64,000 nucleotides of DNA from Mesolinea sp040772305 (GCA_040772305.1 JAXGYK010000001.1:62001-126000), one strand, 5' to 3'; positions 17,883 to 26,991 are shown, numbered from the stretch's first letter. The notes: a model not told the origin generated them from the letters alone. Translations and numbers: made by a program.

Positions 17883-18641
17883 TTACCACCATTTAATTTG
17901 TTCGGTTACATGGCGGCGAATTTCAACAAATTTTGGATCCGTAAAGTCTCGGGGACGGGGAAGATCAACAATCACCTCTTCTTTGATGGTCGCTGGTTTG
18001 TTTGTGAGAATCAGGATTCTCTCAGCAAGATAGACTGCTTCCTCAATATTATGGGTAATGAACAGTACCGTGCTTTCGATCTCTTTCCAGAGCTTAATTA
18101 CCTCATCCTCAAGGTAGTACCGCATCTTGATATCCATCTGTCCGTAGGGTTCATCCATTAGAAGCAGGTCAGGATGCATGATAAAAGAGCGGCCAATAAT
18201 GATGCGCTGTTCACTGCTCACCGAAAGTTGATGCGGGAAGTTCTTTCGGAATTGCTCCAGCCCCAACAATTTGATGATGTGCTCAACGCGTTCGTCAATC
18301 TCGCTCTGAGGTATGTTTTTTATCTTGAGACCAAACTTAAGGTTGTCTTCAACAGTTAACCAAGGAAATGCCGATGGCTCCTGGAAAGCAAACGAAATGT
18401 TGTGGTGCTTTGGATCAGCAGGTTCTCCGTCAATAAGAATCTCACCAGATGTAGGAGGAATCAGTTTTGTGAGCAGGTTCAGGAATGTGGTTTTACCGCA
18501 ACCCGTAGGCCCCACAACACATAAGAACTCCCCTTCTTTTACATTGAACGAGATATCGTCCAATACATGCAGGTCTCCAAAATACTTCGTGAGATTATTT
18601 ACTTGTATTTTTACTTTTCTTTCAGTTGACATAACTCTCAT
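17883..18641 (-). CDS. ABC transporter ATPase (nitrate/sulfonate/taurine class), degenerate signature
   Basis: The protein of about 250 residues has Walker A GPTGCGKTT, Q-loop FAFQEP, Walker B LLLMDEP and an H-loop FITHN. The signature motif, normally LSGGQ, reads LSVSSEQR. The start may be the ATG at 18641 or the better-spaced ATG at 18632. It pairs with the ATPase at 18654, whose signature is LSGGMKQR, so the transporter probably has one regular and one weakened composite ATP site. Energy coupling for import by the two adjacent permeases is inferred from order and family. Confidence 0.9.
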   Translation of the reverse strand: MRVMSTERKVKIQVNNLTKYFGDLHVLDDISFNVKEGEFLCVVGPTGCGKTTFLNLLTKLIPPTSGEILIDGEPADPKHHNISFAFQEPSAFPWLTVEDNLKFGLKIKNIPQSEIDERVEHIIKLLGLEQFRKNFPHQLSVSSEQRIIIGRSFIMHPDLLLMDEPYGQMDIKMRYYLEDEVIKLWKEIESTVLFITHNIEEAVYLAERILILTNKPATIKEEVIVDLPRPRDFTDPKFVEIRRHVTEQIKWW

Positions 18642-18653
18642 TCCTGTTTCTGG

Positions 18654-19421
18654 CTAGAGTGCCAAATCTGTATTCCCGGAAATTTTCATTCGCATTTCAA
18701 GGAAATAAGGATCGATCATGTCACGAGGGCGAGGAATGTCAATATCGTAGACTTCTTTGACATGGGCAGGACAGCTAGTGAACAAGATAATTCGATCACC
18801 TAAATAAACAGCTTCTTCAATGTTGTTTGTAACAAAGATGATCGTACGCTTTTCATGCTCCCAAATGCGGCTAATCTCGTTTTGCATACTGTAGCGCGTC
18901 TGGGCGTCCAACTGTCCAAATGGTTCGTCCATGATCAATATTTCTGGGTTATTGGTATATGCCCGGGCAATTCCTACCCTTTGCTTCATACCACCAGAGA
19001 GCTGGTGCGGAAAATGATTTTCAAAGCCATTTAGGCCAACCAAGTCAATAAAGTATTGTGACTTTTCCCGCCGCTCTTCTTTACCAACACCTTTGATCTG
19101 CAGCCCCATTTCCACATTTTCCATCACAGTCTTCCAGGGCATCAACCCCAATTTTTGGAAGACCATACTCATTTTGGGGCTGGTTCCCGATACAAGATCT
19201 CCATCCAGGTAAATTTGACCTTCATCCTGTTTCATCAAGCCCGCGACGATATTGAGTAATACAGATTTCCCGCAGTGGCCTGGGCCAAGCAAGACAAGAA
19301 ACTCATTATCCATGACATCAAAAGAAACATTGTCAACCACAAGATGCGGAGGCTTGTTTTTCGGATAAAAAGTCTTAGAGATGTTTTTTACTGCTAGTCT
19401 TGGTTGATTTTTTGGTTCCAT
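18654..19421 (-). CDS. ABC transporter ATPase (nitrate/sulfonate/taurine class)
   Basis: The 255-residue protein has Walker A GPGHCGKSV, Q-loop VFQKLG, signature LSGGMKQRVGIARA, Walker B ILIMDEPFGQLD, and Thr in place of the H-loop His (FVTNNIEE). The missing switch His, together with the degenerate signature in the partner at 17883, points to an asymmetric ATPase pair. The layout matches SsuB/TauB/NrtD proteins. The gene start overlaps the permease gene by 28 bases, so translation is coupled. Confidence 0.9.
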   Translation of the reverse strand: MEPKNQPRLAVKNISKTFYPKNKPPHLVVDNVSFDVMDNEFLVLLGPGHCGKSVLLNIVAGLMKQDEGQIYLDGDLVSGTSPKMSMVFQKLGLMPWKTVMENVEMGLQIKGVGKEERREKSQYFIDLVGLNGFENHFPHQLSGGMKQRVGIARAYTNNPEILIMDEPFGQLDAQTRYSMQNEISRIWEHEKRTIIFVTNNIEEAVYLGDRIILFTSCPAHVKEVYDIDIPRPRDMIDPYFLEMRMKISGNTDLAL

Positions 19422-20209
19422 GGAATTATCAGCCTCTCTAAAACGTTTGTCAGAACAGCAAGAAGGGCACCCACGATACCAATCGTGAGCATACCTACTA
19501 GGATCAAGGAAACATCAAAATAGTCCATACCGCGCTGGATGAGAAAACCCAAGCCTTGTTTAGCCGCGATCATCTCACCTGCCAGAACTGTCATCCAGGC
19601 ACCGCTGGTGGCGTTTCGTATTCCGGCAAAGATTGCTGGTAGCGATGAAGGAATAGCAACATTAAACAAAAGTTGACGTTCATCAGCATTGAATGAACGT
19701 GCAACATCCAAGAGCAAAGGATCAACCAACCGGATGCCTGTATAGGAATTAATGACTATTGGCATGAAAGCCCCAATAAAGACAATGAGGATCTTAGGTA
19801 ATTCACCAATGCCAAAAGCCATAATAATAATGGGTAACCAAGCCAATGGCGGAATAGGGCGCAGCAATTCAAAGAGCGTACCAACAGTTGCTCTGAAAGC
19901 CCGATTCCAACCAATAAGGACACCAATGGTAACACCTAGCAGTATTGCAAAAAACAGCGCAATAAACACACGCTTAAGACTAGCTAGTATGTGACCAAAA
20001 AGGTTGACATTGCCAATTGGTTTGACAAAAAGCTGAACTAATCGTTCCCAAACCATTCCTGGAGTAGGCACAAGCGTTGAATTAATGCCGGATGCATATA
20101 ACCAGATGCCAAGCAGGAGAGCAATAGACAAAAAAGGAAGAATTGAATTAATAACTTTACGGAGTGTGAGTCCGTCGCCTTCAGTTTGAACTTGGGTGGT
20201 GCTGCTCAT
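19394..20209 (-). CDS. ABC transporter permease (SsuC/TauC class)
   Basis: The start is placed at the ATG at 20209, which has a GGAGGGC site and overlaps the previous stop by four bases. The 271-residue permease has about six membrane helices, the first near residue 25. It carries the EAA-type loop that docks the ATPase (NVAIPSSLPAIFAGIR, then GAWMTVLAGEM). It forms the membrane channel with the permease at 20206. Two different permeases with two ATPases suggest a fully heteromeric transporter. Confidence 0.9.
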   Translation of the reverse strand: MSSTTQVQTEGDGLTLRKVINSILPFLSIALLLGIWLYASGINSTLVPTPGMVWERLVQLFVKPIGNVNLFGHILASLKRVFIALFFAILLGVTIGVLIGWNRAFRATVGTLFELLRPIPPLAWLPIIIMAFGIGELPKILIVFIGAFMPIVINSYTGIRLVDPLLLDVARSFNADERQLLFNVAIPSSLPAIFAGIRNATSGAWMTVLAGEMIAAKQGLGFLIQRGMDYFDVSLILVGMLTIGIVGALLAVLTNVLERLIIPWNQKINQD

Positions 20210-21012
20210 TGTGCCCTCCAAGGTACGACGACATTTTCTAATTTAGCAAACAACCTTGTAAGGATAAATCCCAGGACGCCGATAGTAATCATCCCAAGGA
20301 TGATAATATCGGGGCGGACAAATTGGCGACCCATCATAATCATATAGCCTAATCCAGCGTTCGCTGCCAGAAGCTCAGCGGCAACCAATGTAGCCCAGGC
20401 GTTACCTAAGGCGATACGGACCCCAGCAAAAGCCATCGGCATAGCAGAGGGAATTCCCACCTTTAAAAAGGTTTGAAAGTTGGTTGCTCCAAAGGTTTTA
20501 GCCACGTTGATATGTACTTGGCTCGTCGATTTTATACCCGTATAGGAGTTAATTACACAGGGTACAAAGGCAGAAAAAAATATGATCATTGAACGTGCTT
20601 CAGTGCCAATTCCGATCCAGAGAATGGTGAGGGGGATCCATGCAATAGGGGGAATAGGCCGGATCAACTCAAAGACAGGCCGTACAAAGCGATCCAAAGT
20701 AGGATACCAACCCATCAGAAGTCCAAGAGGAACTCCAATAAATATCGCTATTACCAAGCCAAGCAAAGACACTTGAAGACTTACCGCGATATTTTGTAAC
20801 AGGGTTGCGCCGTCTGGCGAAGTGCTTGACAGCTTGTCCACAAAGGTTCTTAAAGTCTGTGTAGGACTGGCAACCACTCGATTGGGAAGAATCTGGTTGA
20901 CTACCAATAGCTCCCAAATAAATAGGAAGATCAAAATCGTAATGAAAGGCAGTAAGGTGTATAACAAGTCACCTTGCCGCTTTCCACGATTTGCCTGCGT
21001 TTTATTTTCCAT
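20206..21012 (-). CDS. ABC transporter permease (SsuC/TauC class)
   Basis: The 268-residue permease has about six membrane helices and an EAA loop in KVGIPSAMPMAFAGVR. LVAAELLAANAGLGYMI is typical of aliphatic sulfonate, taurine and nitrate permeases. The ATG at 21012 has an AGGAAGG site. It is separated from the nearest binding-protein gene by 163 bases that contain a strong stem-loop. Together with the permease at 19394 it builds the transmembrane pore. Confidence 0.9.
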   Translation of the reverse strand: MENKTQANRGKRQGDLLYTLLPFITILIFLFIWELLVVNQILPNRVVASPTQTLRTFVDKLSSTSPDGATLLQNIAVSLQVSLLGLVIAIFIGVPLGLLMGWYPTLDRFVRPVFELIRPIPPIAWIPLTILWIGIGTEARSMIIFFSAFVPCVINSYTGIKSTSQVHINVAKTFGATNFQTFLKVGIPSAMPMAFAGVRIALGNAWATLVAAELLAANAGLGYMIMMGRQFVRPDIIILGMITIGVLGFILTRLFAKLENVVVPWRAQ

Positions 21013-21099
21013 CTTACCTACCTTCCTGGTTCAGGTCTCTGGTTTATCAGGTATCGGTTAGAGCAATCATCCGCTAACAGACACCTGACCTTCAAGTGC

Positions 21100-21140
21100 A
21101 ACAGGCGACGGTATCTTTAAGCTCGATAGCGTCGCCTGTT
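21100..21140 (-). other. Intercistronic stem-loop between binding protein and permease genes
   Basis: Eleven-base perfect arms at 21100-21110 and 21130-21140 are extended by four inner pairs (21112-21115 with 21125-21128), leaving a nine-base loop. No T-run follows on the minus strand, so it is not a classical terminator. Structures at this place in ABC operons usually protect the binding-protein part of the message, giving more binding protein than permease. That role is inferred. Confidence 0.7.
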
Positions 21141-21175
21141 GATTAATCATTTAATAATAAGTAGAAGACGACACT

Positions 21176-22372
21176 TTACTTATTTTCGTAAAGCTGGTCA
21201 ATAACCTCAGAGAGGTGGGTATTATCCAGCAACTTTTGGATCGAATCGGGCTGATAGTTTCCAACTGAAATAAAGAACTTCAGCGGATCATAGTTCAACT
21301 GCTCAATTCGGGACATCTTGCCATCTTCGGTCTCTACTTCAGTATGGAAAAGTTCGTAATTCTCCTTCAACTGAATGTATGTTGACAGCAGAACCAGATC
21401 TTTCAATTCCTCAACGTCCGATTTGATACCATTTTCTTCATTCCATTGCTGGTAATACTGGACAAAAATATCAAGTTTTTCTTCATTGATGGTATCTGTT
21501 CCATCGTAAAGCCAATCGATTACCCGCTCGTACATTTCAACCCACTTGATAATCGCAGGCTTCTTTTCTGGGTCAGCATAAGATCTTGGATTCGCAGCGT
21601 AGACAGTAATCATGTCTGCATCTACATCTTGCGACTTAATCACAGGTGTGAACTTTTCATGGATTGCCTTGCTAAATACAAAGTTACTCCACACTCCACC
21701 CACCTCACCTTGCCCGGAAAGCAGGGTTGTATTGACTGTAGGAACATCCATATGAGTCAATTGGACATCTTCAGTAGTCAAGCCAAATTTTTCAAGGCCC
21801 TTAACCAAAGCGTACTGCAGGGTTGTCCCGGTAGGCAGGAAGATATTCTTGCCCTTCCAGGTTTCAGCTGTGCCATAGAGCTCTGGACTCTCGGCTACAT
21901 TTTTTCCAGCTTTAACGATGTCAGAATCGTTAGAGGCGAATATCCAAAGCGCATTATCGTAAGTAGCTGCGCCAAGGACTAAAGCACCGTGACCAACACC
22001 ACCGGCAAGCGTACCGCCAATACCGTAGGTGCCAATATCCCAACTGTTTGCAGGAAGAGCCTCTACCATCACAGGGCCATTGCCAAAGACTACGAAGGTA
22101 TCGTTAATGCCCACTTTTTCATAAGCACCGATTTGGTGCAGGAAATAAGACACGAAACCATGTTGCGAGTCGCTAAGGATGCCCCAGGTCATATCAACTG
22201 GTTTCTCAAGCGGTTCAACACCCTCTAATATCTCATTCAGCAACTTTTCTTCCTGAGATTCACTGGGGGCATTGGCACTTGGAGCCTCAGCAGCAGGTGC
22301 TGCAGGCGCGCAAGCAACCAGCATGGGCACAAGAAACACAACCAAAACTAAGAGTGACCAAAATTTCTTCAT
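21176..22372 (-). CDS. ABC transporter substrate-binding lipoprotein (NMT1/SsuA-like), copy 1
   Basis: The start is the ATG at 22372, with AAGGAG six bases before it. The 398-residue product has a signal peptide with lipobox VPMLVAC, then an Ala/Pro/Ser-rich linker, then a NitT/TauT-type binding fold. GILSDSQHGF, GNGPVMVEALPANSW, LPTGTTLQYAL and VPTVNTTLLSGQGEVGGVW mark the ligand pocket segments. It is anchored outside the membrane and delivers solute to the permeases. It is one of three tandem paralogues and most like the copy at 22421. Confidence 0.9.
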   Translation of the reverse strand: MKKFWSLLVLVVFLVPMLVACAPAAPAAEAPSANAPSESQEEKLLNEILEGVEPLEKPVDMTWGILSDSQHGFVSYFLHQIGAYEKVGINDTFVVFGNGPVMVEALPANSWDIGTYGIGGTLAGGVGHGALVLGAATYDNALWIFASNDSDIVKAGKNVAESPELYGTAETWKGKNIFLPTGTTLQYALVKGLEKFGLTTEDVQLTHMDVPTVNTTLLSGQGEVGGVWSNFVFSKAIHEKFTPVIKSQDVDADMITVYAANPRSYADPEKKPAIIKWVEMYERVIDWLYDGTDTINEEKLDIFVQYYQQWNEENGIKSDVEELKDLVLLSTYIQLKENYELFHTEVETEDGKMSRIEQLNYDPLKFFISVGNYQPDSIQKLLDNTHLSEVIDQLYENK

Positions 22373-22420
22373 CTTTTCTCCTTCGAATTTTAAAATAGCA
22401 AACAAACCTCTGTTCGTTGC

Positions 22421-23638
22421 TTACTTACCTAGATTCTCGTAGATTATGTCGATAGCTTCAGAGTTGTGCGTGTTGTCAAGCATCTTCTCTATTGAATCAG
22501 GCTGATAATTACCCAAGCCCACAAAGAACTTAAGTACATTGTAGTTAAGCTCTTCGAGCTGCGACATCTTGCCGTCTTCTGTATCCACCTCAGTATGGAA
22601 GAGGTCGTAGTTCTGCTTCAAAGTAATGTAAGGCGAGATGTGGCACAGCTTCTTAAGCTCATCCTTTTCTGACTTGATTCCGTTAATCTCGTTCCACTCT
22701 TTGTAATAGCCAACAAACACGTCAAGCTTCTCTTCATTGAGGGTATCCCCGCCATCATACAACCAGTCGACCACTGTTTCATACATTTCGACCCACTTGA
22801 TGATAGCCTGCTTTTTGACAGGGTCATCATAAGAGCGTGGATTCGCAACGTATGCAGTGATCATATCGGCTTTTACATCCTGAGGTTTAATCACAGGCAT
22901 ATAGTCTTTATGCAAAGCTTCACTGAATACAAAGTTGCTCCACACACCGCCAATCTCACCCTGACCTGACAGCAAGGTTGTGTTGACTGTGGGCACGTCC
23001 ATATGAGTCATCTTGACATCATCGGAGGTCAGGCCAAACTTATCCAGAGCTACTACAAGCGCATAATGCAGGGTTGTGCCAGTAGGCAGGTAAATATCCT
23101 TGCCCTTCCAGGTTTCAGCAGTTCCATATAACTCAGGGCTCTCCGGTACATTCGTGCCGGCTTTTACAATGTCCGAGTCTTTCTTAGCAAAGATCCAAAG
23201 TCCGTTGTCATATGTTGCACCGCCCAGAATGTAAGTACCATGCCCAACCGTACCGGCAAGGATACCGCCGATGCCATAGGTACCGCAGTCCCAACTATTA
23301 GCCGGAAGTGCTTCAACCATTACGGGCCCGTTGCCAAATACAACAAATTTAGGAGTGATACCCACTTTTTCGTATGCATTAATCTGGTGAAGGAAGTAGC
23401 TTACGAACCCATGCTGCGAGTCGCTCAACTGACCAAAGATTAGTTCAGTGGGGGTCTCAAGAGGTTCAATATCTGGAAAGATCTCATCCGCAAGACTAAC
23501 TTCTCCTGCCGCAGCTTCAGGAGCTTGTGCAGCTTCCGGTGCTTCCGGTGCTTTCGTTGGCTCAGCTGCAGGACTGCAAGCCACCAACATTGGAATTAGC
23601 AACGCTAAGACCAGCATAAAAGACAAAGTTTTTTTCAT
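22421..23638 (-). CDS. ABC transporter substrate-binding lipoprotein (NMT1/SsuA-like), copy 2
   Basis: The start is the ATG at 23638 with an AAGGAG site. The 405-residue lipoprotein has lipobox IPMLVAC, a Glu/Pro/Ala-rich linker, and the same fold and pocket motifs as its neighbours (GQLSDSQHGF, GNGPVMVEALPANSW, LPTGTTLHYAL). The gaps to copies 1 and 3 are 48 and 66 bases, the latter holding a short 7-base inverted repeat at 23667-23695. Different ligand preferences among the three copies are likely but not proved. Confidence 0.9.
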   Translation of the reverse strand: MKKTLSFMLVLALLIPMLVACSPAAEPTKAPEAPEAAQAPEAAAGEVSLADEIFPDIEPLETPTELIFGQLSDSQHGFVSYFLHQINAYEKVGITPKFVVFGNGPVMVEALPANSWDCGTYGIGGILAGTVGHGTYILGGATYDNGLWIFAKKDSDIVKAGTNVPESPELYGTAETWKGKDIYLPTGTTLHYALVVALDKFGLTSDDVKMTHMDVPTVNTTLLSGQGEIGGVWSNFVFSEALHKDYMPVIKPQDVKADMITAYVANPRSYDDPVKKQAIIKWVEMYETVVDWLYDGGDTLNEEKLDVFVGYYKEWNEINGIKSEKDELKKLCHISPYITLKQNYDLFHTEVDTEDGKMSQLEELNYNVLKFFVGLGNYQPDSIEKMLDNTHNSEAIDIIYENLGK

Positions 23639-23704
23639 TGTTTCTCCTTGTTTATTTTTTGTTAGTATCGGTATCAAGTATCCTTATTTACCGATCTATT
23701 TCCG

Positions 23705-24934
23705 TTACTTATAAAGCTCATAGATTAGGTCGACAGAATCTGACACATGGGTATTATCCAGCATCTTAGCTAAATCTTCTTGCTGATAATTTCCCACACT
23801 CACAAAGAATTTAAGAACATCGTAATCCATGAACTCAGTTTGAGACATTTTGCCATCTTCAGTTTCGACTTCTGTATGGAACATCTCATAATTCTGTTTG
23901 AGAGATACATAGGGCGAATTAATTATCAGCTTTTTCATTTCTTCAGGAACAGAATTGATACCGTTCATGTCATTCCATTCCTGATATTTCCCCGCAAAAA
24001 AGTCTAATTTCTCCTGGTTAATTGTTTCAGTACCGTCGTAAAGCCAATCAACTACTTTAAAGTACAATTCCAGCCATTTAGTGATAGCTGCCTTTTTAAC
24101 CGGATCCTTATACGAATTAGGATTAGCTGTAAATGCGGTGATCATATCAGCACCAACATCTTGACATTGGATAACAGGTGTGTATTTTGCGAGCACTTCG
24201 TCCTTGAAGGTAAAGTTACCCCAAACTCCACCCACTTCAGCCTGGTCAGCCAGTAAGGTAGTAGCAACAGTGGGCACGGCCATGTGTGTAATTTTTAGAT
24301 CGTCAGTGGTTAATCCAAGGCGCTCCAAACCCTTAACCAAGGTATAGTGCAAGGTAGTGCCGGTTGGCAGATATACATTTTTCCCTTTCCAGGTTTCAGC
24401 TGTGCCGTACAGTTCTGGATATTCCGGGAAATTCTTACCGGCCTTAACAATGTCCGAGTCATTACTGGCTACTACCGTCACATTATTATCAAGAGTCGCA
24501 GCTCCAAGTATTAATGCTCCGTGGCCTACAGTCCCAGACAAAATACCTCCGATGCCATAAGTGCCAGCGTCCCATTCATTAGCGGGTAGGGCCTCTACCA
24601 TCACCGGTCCATTTGCAAAAACGACAAATTTGGCATTGATTCCAACTTTTTTATACCCGCCAATCTGCTCGATGAAGTAGACTGGAAAACCATGGTTTGA
24701 ATCGCTGAGCTGGCCAAAAACAAGGTCTGTAGGTGTTTCTAGAGGTTCTACTCCTGCAAAGATCTCATCCGCCAAGGTATCAACATCAAAGCCATCAGCA
24801 GCAGATTGAGCAGGGTCTGCTGCAGGAGCTTGCGATTGATCATTGGAAGGTGCTGCCGTTGGCGCTGAAGTGCATGCCATTAAAAATGGAACGATCATGA
24901 CAATTGTTAATACTAATGACCAAAACCTTTTCAC
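23705..24934 (-). CDS. ABC transporter substrate-binding lipoprotein (NMT1/SsuA-like), copy 3
   Basis: The start is a GTG at 24934 behind an AAGGAGGAG site. The 409-residue lipoprotein has lipobox PFLMAC, a Gln/Ala/Asp-rich linker and the shared binding fold. It is the most divergent copy: the pocket segment HGFVSYF of the others reads HGFPVYF, GGVWSNF reads GGVWGNF, and VNTTLL reads VATTLL. It is the binding protein nearest the promoter, transcribed right after the transketolase genes. Confidence 0.9.
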   Translation of the reverse strand: MKRFWSLVLTIVMIVPFLMACTSAPTAAPSNDQSQAPAADPAQSAADGFDVDTLADEIFAGVEPLETPTDLVFGQLSDSNHGFPVYFIEQIGGYKKVGINAKFVVFANGPVMVEALPANEWDAGTYGIGGILSGTVGHGALILGAATLDNNVTVVASNDSDIVKAGKNFPEYPELYGTAETWKGKNVYLPTGTTLHYTLVKGLERLGLTTDDLKITHMAVPTVATTLLADQAEVGGVWGNFTFKDEVLAKYTPVIQCQDVGADMITAFTANPNSYKDPVKKAAITKWLELYFKVVDWLYDGTETINQEKLDFFAGKYQEWNDMNGINSVPEEMKKLIINSPYVSLKQNYEMFHTEVETEDGKMSQTEFMDYDVLKFFVSVGNYQQEDLAKMLDNTHVSDSVDLIYELYK

Positions 24935-24999
24935 GTCTCCTCCTTTTTTATGATCCAGTTTAATAAAAGCCTAAACCGCTCCCAAATAATATTTACTAT

Positions 25000-25971
25000 T
25001 TAGTTAGCTTTGCGAGCCATTACAACTTTGGCTTTTTTGACAATATCTTCAGCCGTCAACTCAAATTGCTTTTTGAGATAAGGCAATGGACCAACTTCAC
25101 CAAAAACATCACGAATGCCGATACGTTCAAGCGGGGCAGGGTATTTCTCTGCCAAGACTTCTGCTACAGCACCACCCAAGCCGCCAATTATGCTGTGATT
25201 TTCAGCAGTAACTATAGCGCCTGTTTCTTTCGCTGCCGAAACAATTGCATCCTCGTCAATTGGTTTGATCGTAAACATATCTAAAACTCGGGCAGACACA
25301 CCGTCCTTTTCGAGTAAATCTGCAGCCTGCAAGGCTTCGGCTACTTCAATGCCAGCTGAAATAATGGTTACGTCTTTTCCATCACGTAAGGTAACCGCTT
25401 TTCCAAGTTCAAAGACTGAGCCTTCTTCGTAAATCTTGGTAGCCTGCGTTCTGAACATTCGAATGTAAAAAAGGCCTTCTGTTTCAGCAGCAGTGCGCAA
25501 AACCCACTCAAACATCGTCGAATCGGTTGGATCAATGATAGTGAGTGTTGGAATTGGACGAACATGGGCTATATCTTCAATACCGGAATGTGTACCTCCG
25601 TTAAGCGCCGAGGCGATACCAGGATCACTTCCAAGTAGCTTGACGTTCAGACCTGAGTAGGCGCAAGACATATAGAATTGATCCAAAGCTCGTCGGGTAC
25701 TAAATGCCGCAAACGTGTGCATGAAGGGCACCCAACCCTCTTTAGCTAATCCGGCACCGACACCAACCATATTGGCTTCGGCAACACCACATTCGATAAC
25801 GTTTTCCGGGTGCTTAGTCCAAACATCGCGCATACCACTGGCATACATCAAATCCGCATCGAGGCAGATAATCTTCGGGTTCTCAGCAAAAAGCTCAGTC
25901 ATGGTTTTTGCATAAACCGCTCGCATTTCAACTGTTTCAGTTTCGTGTGTACTGGATACTATGGGTTTCAA
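25000..25971 (-). CDS. Transketolase, C-terminal subunit (split type)
   Basis: The 323-residue protein is the pyrimidine-binding plus C-terminal half of a transketolase. It shows DADLMYASGM, the catalytic Glu in ECGVAEANMVGVGAGLA, HTFAAFSTRRALDQ, and THSGIEDIAHVRPIP. The likely start is TTG at 25971 with a GGGAGAG site. It works with the product of the preceding gene as a heteromer, moving two-carbon ketol units between sugars. It is the second gene of the long operon. Confidence 0.92.
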   Translation of the reverse strand: MKPIVSSTHETETVEMRAVYAKTMTELFAENPKIICLDADLMYASGMRDVWTKHPENVIECGVAEANMVGVGAGLAKEGWVPFMHTFAAFSTRRALDQFYMSCAYSGLNVKLLGSDPGIASALNGGTHSGIEDIAHVRPIPTLTIIDPTDSTMFEWVLRTAAETEGLFYIRMFRTQATKIYEEGSVFELGKAVTLRDGKDVTIISAGIEVAEALQAADLLEKDGVSARVLDMFTIKPIDEDAIVSAAKETGAIVTAENHSIIGGLGGAVAEVLAEKYPAPLERIGIRDVFGEVGPLPYLKKQFELTAEDIVKKAKVVMARKAN

Positions 25972-25991
25972 TTTTCTCTCCCTGTCTTCAA

Positions 25992-26825
25992 CTAAGCCGC
26001 CGGAGCATCAATAGCCTGACAAGCTTCTTCATAGTCTGCCATCGACAATTTCATGTTGTGGTTATTCACGATGCGTGATGCCGCAGGACAACCATAAGCT
26101 TTGATCGTATTGAGAATGATTGCTGTAGGACGGTCTTGTTCCAATTTGGCTTTTTCCACCGCTTCGCAAATTTGCTTTACATTATGGCCATCCTTCACTT
26201 CGATGACGTTAAAACCGAATTGCTGGAACTTTCCACCTAATTGACCAACACTCATGCATTCGTCTGTGAAACCGTCTAATTGACGTCCATTTTTATCAAC
26301 AAGAAGGATAAAGCGGTTAAGTCCGTAGTGAGCAGCAAACGTTGCGGCTTCCCACACCTGACCTTCCTGGCTTTCGCCATCACCGATCAGACAAAAAACG
26401 TAATTATCTATCCCTTCTTTTTTACATGCCAGCGCAATTCCAACAGCCGATGACATACCTTGTGCAAGCGATCCAGTCGTCATATCCACACCAGGTGTTT
26501 TTTTGTGATCTGTATGGCTGGGCAGTCTTGTTCCCGGCTTATTAAGCGTTTCAAGTTCTTCCATAGGGAAGAACCCTCGTAATGCCAGAGCCGCATACAT
26601 AGCTGGGCCGGCATGACCTTTAGATAAAACAAATCGATCCCGAAGTTTCCAGTTTGGATTCTTGGGATCGAGCTTGAGAATATCGCCATATAAACAGGCA
26701 ATAGTTTCTACTATGGACATGCAGCCACCTACATGCCCAATACCAAGTGTGGCAATTTGGAAGAGAGTTTTCTTTCTCACTTCCTTTACAAAATCTTCTA
26801 ATTTGCTATACCTATCTTGAGACAC
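25992..26825 (-). CDS. Transketolase, N-terminal subunit (split type)
   Basis: I place the start at the GTG at 26825: AAAGGAAG lies seven bases before it, and the 277-residue product then begins like other split transketolases. A longer frame opening at GTG 26918 adds 31 unrelated residues with no ribosome site. The TPP motif starts at GDGESQEG and ends at the conserved Asn of LLVDKNG. GHVGGCMS and SKGHAGPA carry substrate-binding His residues. As the first gene after the promoter it is likely strongly expressed. Split transketolases occur in ordinary pentose metabolism and in the sulfo-transketolase route; a separate single-chain homologue lies at 60605. Confidence 0.9.
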   Translation of the reverse strand: MSQDRYSKLEDFVKEVRKKTLFQIATLGIGHVGGCMSIVETIACLYGDILKLDPKNPNWKLRDRFVLSKGHAGPAMYAALALRGFFPMEELETLNKPGTRLPSHTDHKKTPGVDMTTGSLAQGMSSAVGIALACKKEGIDNYVFCLIGDGESQEGQVWEAATFAAHYGLNRFILLVDKNGRQLDGFTDECMSVGQLGGKFQQFGFNVIEVKDGHNVKQICEAVEKAKLEQDRPTAIILNTIKAYGCPAASRIVNNHNMKLSMADYEEACQAIDAPAA

Positions 26826-26893
26826 AAATTTTCTTCCTTTCCATTCAATTGATGTGTAGATAACGTTTTCTGTGCTTATGACATTCATCCTTT

Positions 26894-26909
26894 TTGCGAT
26901 ATTTCGCAA
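26894..26909. promoter_or_regulatory. Candidate operator, inverted repeat
   Basis: A 16-base inverted repeat with perfect six-base arms (TTGCGA and TCGCAA) and a four-base centre lies about 80 bases downstream of the predicted transcription start and 69 bases before the GTG of the transketolase gene. It could be a LacI-family operator acting as a roadblock. No second identical copy was seen, so the assignment is weak. Confidence 0.35.
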
Positions 26910-26991
26910 TAGCACCACTAGATTAGCAATTTAAATTTACCAGAAAGCAAAATATCTAAGGTGAGATACTAAACTAATAACTATGTAAAAA

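Noticed and set aside
26826..26918. A 31-residue N-terminal extension of the transketolase N subunit from GTG 26918.
   Set aside because: There is no ribosome site before it, it contains the inverted repeat, and the GTG at 26825 has a well-placed AAAGGAAG.
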